Assembly (NCBI GenBank): GCA_900544945.1
Contig: UQXG01000037.1
Coordinates: forward strand, 1-15,750
DNA: 15,750 bases
Source: an uncultured Eubacteriales bacterium
GTDB taxonomy: Bacteria > Bacillota > Clostridia > Oscillospirales > Oscillospiraceae
Direction: 5' to 3'
Each line of letters opens with the position of its first letter. Within the stretch, counting starts at the first letter, position 1. Shown here piece by piece: positions 13,424 through 15,750 of the stretch. Position numbers and translations under genes: made by a program. The notes beneath the pieces were generated by a model. It saw only the letters and a list, made by a program, of their open reading frames with translations, did no database searches and was not told the DNA's origin.

Positions 13424-15232
13424 ATGCACAAAAAGCTTATCACCGTTTTGGTGATTGTCGCCCTGGTACTGGTTCTGCTCATCGCCGGCGCGGTGGGGTT
13501 CCTGTGGTACCGGGATAACCATGTATTTGTAGAGGGAAAGGCCTACCCCATCCATGCCGAGAGCCTGGATCTGCGGGAGGAGTCCATTTCCTTTGACCAT
13601 TACGACCAGCTTCACAAGCTGCTGCCGGACTGCGAAATTCTCTGGAATGTGCCCTTCCAGAACGGCTCCTATTCCAGCGATTCCGCAAGTCTGACCGTGA
13701 CCGGCCTGACGGATACGGACATTGGGCTGATGGAGACCTATTTTCCCAAGCTGCGTCAGGTAGACGCCGCCGGCTGCTCCGACTACGACATGCTGGAAAA
13801 GCTCTGCGCCCGACTGCCCGATGTGAAGGTGAGCTATCAGGTGAACCTGGGAACCCTGTCCGTGGAGCCGGACACCACCGAGCTGACCCTGGAGCCAGGG
13901 GACTTTGACCTGGGCACTCTGACCAAGAACATCCCCCACCTGAAGGATCTTACCACCGTGACCCTGAACACCACCAGCCTGACCCTGGAGGAAATTGAGG
14001 GCCTGCGGGCTCAGTTTCCGGAGATAACCTTCACCTACACCGTGACCATACTGGGGCAGACCTACGAGGAAACCGCCACGGAAATGGATCTTTCCTCCAT
14101 GACCTCCGGGGAGGTTTCCGAGGCCGCCGGGAAGCTTCCCATGCTGCCGAATCTGGAAAAACTGAATCTCACCGATGCCAACGGCAGCAGTCAGCTTTCC
14201 AAGGAGGACGTGAAGCTTCTGCAAGCCTCCACAAATGCGGTCATTGACTACACCTTTGATTTCTTCGGCAAGAAAATTTCCACCGCCGATGAGGAGATCA
14301 TCATTCAGAATGTGAAGATCGGCGACGAGGGTCTGCCGGAAGTTCGGCTGGCGCTGGACATTCTGCCAGGTTGCAAGCGGTTCGTGCTGGAAAACTGCCA
14401 GATTTCCAACGAGGAAATGGCCAAGCTCCGGGACGAGTACCGGGAACAGACCAAGGTGGTCTGGCGGATTTCCTTCGGTAAGGGCACCACTCTGACGGAT
14501 GCCCAGGTTATTCGGGCGGTCTACGATCTGGTGGACACCAACTGCGACAACCTGAAATACTGTGAGGATGCCCGCTTCATGGACATCGGCCACAACGAGT
14601 ACCTGAAAACTTCCGAGTTTATCTCCGGCATGAAGAGCCTGGAATATGTGATTGTTTCCGGCTCCATGATCAGTGACCTGAAGCCCTTCGGAAACTGCAA
14701 AAACCTGAAGGTGCTGGAGGCCGCCTTCTGCGAATATATCGAAAGCGTGGAAGGGCTGGAAACCTGCGAAAATCTGGAATATCTGAACATCAGCTACACC
14801 AAGGTAACGGATCTTTCCCCTCTGGACAAGCTGAATCTGAAGAATCTGTGCGCCATGTACCATCCCAGATCCCGGGTACCCCAGGAGGAGCAGGATCGTT
14901 TCAAAGCGCTGAAGCCGGACTGCGAAATGAACTTTGTGGGCTCTCAGCCCTACGGCACCGCCTGGCGGTATGACGAGCAGAACAATCCCCGGCCCTGGTA
15001 CGCTTTGATCCGCAGCGTTTTCCGCTATGACCGGGATCCCAACATTCCCAACCATGTAGGCTGGTATTATGAGGAGGATACCCAGGCGGCTCAGACCACC
15101 CAGACAACGCAAACCGCTGCCCAGACGAAAACGCAAACCACCCAGTCCACCCAACCGACGGAAGCAACCCAGGCCACTGAGGAAACCCAAGCGACTGAGG
15201 CTGCCGAGGAAACCCAGGCCACGGAAGGTTAA
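13424..15232 (+). CDS. Membrane-anchored surface protein with leucine-rich-repeat-like modules
   Basis: A 602-aa protein probably anchored by one N-terminal membrane helix (residues 5-28, after MHKK) with the rest outside the cell. No lipobox cysteine is present, so it is more likely an uncleaved anchor than a lipoprotein. Residues 45-500 are leucine-rich and contain a repeating unit of about 65-72 aa that includes LPDCEILWNV (67-76), LPDVKVSYQV (131-140), FPEITFTYTV (198-207), NAVIDYTFDF (271-280) and TKVVWRISFG (343-352). Residues 405-475 are more classic LRR (LEYVIVSG, LKVLEAAFC, LEYLNISYTKVTDLSPL). The C-terminal 50 residues are a Thr/Gln/Glu-rich low-complexity tail. ATG 13424 has AGGGGG 7 bases upstream and immediately precedes the membrane helix; the frame is open further upstream but overlaps the previous gene. 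The role is unknown, likely binding or adhesion. Confidence 0.85.
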   Translation: MHKKLITVLVIVALVLVLLIAGAVGFLWYRDNHVFVEGKAYPIHAESLDLREESISFDHYDQLHKLLPDCEILWNVPFQNGSYSSDSASLTVTGLTDTDIGLMETYFPKLRQVDAAGCSDYDMLEKLCARLPDVKVSYQVNLGTLSVEPDTTELTLEPGDFDLGTLTKNIPHLKDLTTVTLNTTSLTLEEIEGLRAQFPEITFTYTVTILGQTYEETATEMDLSSMTSGEVSEAAGKLPMLPNLEKLNLTDANGSSQLSKEDVKLLQASTNAVIDYTFDFFGKKISTADEEIIIQNVKIGDEGLPEVRLALDILPGCKRFVLENCQISNEEMAKLRDEYREQTKVVWRISFGKGTTLTDAQVIRAVYDLVDTNCDNLKYCEDARFMDIGHNEYLKTSEFISGMKSLEYVIVSGSMISDLKPFGNCKNLKVLEAAFCEYIESVEGLETCENLEYLNISYTKVTDLSPLDKLNLKNLCAMYHPRSRVPQEEQDRFKALKPDCEMNFVGSQPYGTAWRYDEQNNPRPWYALIRSVFRYDRDPNIPNHVGWYYEEDTQAAQTTQTTQTAAQTKTQTTQSTQPTEATQATEETQATEAAEETQATEG

Positions 15233-15323
15233 ACGGCTTCTAAGCGGGGTATCTGGGAAAAAGCTGGATAGGTGACGATTCGTCGCTTGCATGTTCACAG
15301 GACGTAGAATTTCATGAATGAAT

Positions 15324-15368
15324 GATCGGGCCGCCGCAAAATAATTGCAGCGGCCCGATCCTTCTGTT
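15324..15368 (+). terminator. Probable terminator after the leucine-rich protein gene
   Basis: GATCGGGCCGC (15324-15334) pairs perfectly with GCGGCCCGATC (15350-15360), with a further GCAA/TTGC inside. The following CTTCTGTT is a poor T-run. It lies 91 bases after the stop codon. Confidence 0.65.
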
Positions 15369-15429
15369 ACAAAACCTCTACTCTGCCTGAACGCCTCCGA
15401 TCAGGCCGTCTATTGCAATCCGAAACATT

Positions 15430-15537
15430 CCGGCCCGCTTCCGGCGATGCGGCCGGGGGATTCTCAAGGGGGCGGCTTTTCGGCAGCGCCCCTTGAGCCC
15501 GTTTACTTCTCAATGTTCTTGCCGGGACAAGAACATT
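15430..15537. repeat. Hairpin-rich non-coding stretch at the right end
   Basis: Three inverted repeats: CCGGCC/GGCCGG (15430-15456), CTCAAGGGGGCG/CGCCCCTTGAG with one bulge (15463-15497), and a perfect 11-bp CAATGTTCTTG/CAAGAACATTG (15511-15537, loop CCGGGA). None has a T-run on either side. The gap 15233-15750 has no credible gene; short open frames here cover the hairpins and look accidental. Confidence 0.65.
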
Positions 15538-15722
15538 GCCCCCGGAGGGCCCAGAGCCGAAGATTTCTGTAAGTTTTGGGACATACGCAAAATTCCTGTT
15601 TCATAAATTCAAATCTTTCCGCTTTCACGGTGGACGATATAGGACTCGATAACACTAAGGAGCATCCGGCGGGAGACGCTTTTGGGGCTGTCACGAAATA
15701 GCAAAGTGCCCAAATAGAACAA

Positions 15723-15750
15723 TGTCATTGCGAGCCAGTGCTCACACTGG
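15723..15750 (+). repeat. Dispersed repeat unit, copy 3, cut by the window edge
   Basis: 27 of 28 bases are identical to 414-441, including the TGTCATTGCGAGCCAGTG start. GCTGTCACGAA at 15687-15697, just upstream, matches part of the 5873-6020 repeat, so two repeat families sit side by side here. The unit may continue past the window. Confidence 0.8.

Noticed and set aside
13202..15298. A 698-codon open frame on the minus strand, antisense to the leucine-rich protein gene
   Set aside because: It mirrors the codon bias of the plus-strand gene, shows no family features, and runs through the neighbouring gene end.
15345..15572. 75-codon open frame near the right end
   Set aside because: It runs across several hairpins, has no ribosome site and no recognisable protein features.

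Overview
The window reads as chromosomal DNA from a GC-rich, low-oxygen Firmicute, most likely a gut member of the Clostridia (Oscillospirales/Ruminococcaceae-like; inferred, not proven). Evidence: ribosomal protein L27 carries the N-terminal QFFA-type extension found in Firmicutes, there is a complete trimeric [FeFe] hydrogenase operon, genes start behind strong AGGAGG-type ribosome sites, promoters fit the vegetative sigma-A consensus with 17-nt spacers, and the gaps between genes are full of short hairpin-rich repeats.

Layout. 1-269 (+): 3' part of rpmA, closed by a terminator. 318-663: repeat-filled gap. 664-1938 (+): obg GTPase. 1998-2058: a sigma-A promoter whose start point lies inside a terminator-like hairpin. 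2074-3225 (+): AraC-family regulator. 3307-4629 (+): sodium-coupled NSS-family transporter, followed by a strong terminator. 4682-4840: a compact array of six back-to-back hairpins. 4840-5790 (-): protein of unknown family with its own promoter. 5873-6020: a second hairpin chain. 10223-6151 (-): hydC-hydB-hydA operon, tightly coupled (1-nt overlap, then a 12-nt gap). 10224-10629: divergent promoter region. 10630-13401 (+): secreted PHP-type (CehA/McbA-like) metallohydrolase with OB-fold-like segments and a degenerate NPKTGD tail. 13424-15232 (+): membrane-anchored surface protein with leucine-rich-repeat-like modules and a Thr/Gln-rich C-terminus; its promoter lies inside the end of the preceding gene. 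15233-15750: terminator and more hairpin repeats, including a third copy of a repeat first seen at 414-441.

How the genes fit together. rpmA and obg are a standard ribosome-biogenesis neighbourhood. The AraC regulator and the NSS transporter are adjacent on the same strand and may form a regulator-transporter pair for an amino-acid-like substrate. HydABC should reoxidise NADH and reduced ferredoxin to H2 in fermentation. The two secreted proteins at the right end both carry Thr-rich linkers and probably act at the cell surface. No CRISPR array, tRNA, rRNA, transposase or phage gene was seen. The least explained material is the set of structured intergenic repeats, the 316-aa orphan protein, and the PHP/leucine-rich surface pair.
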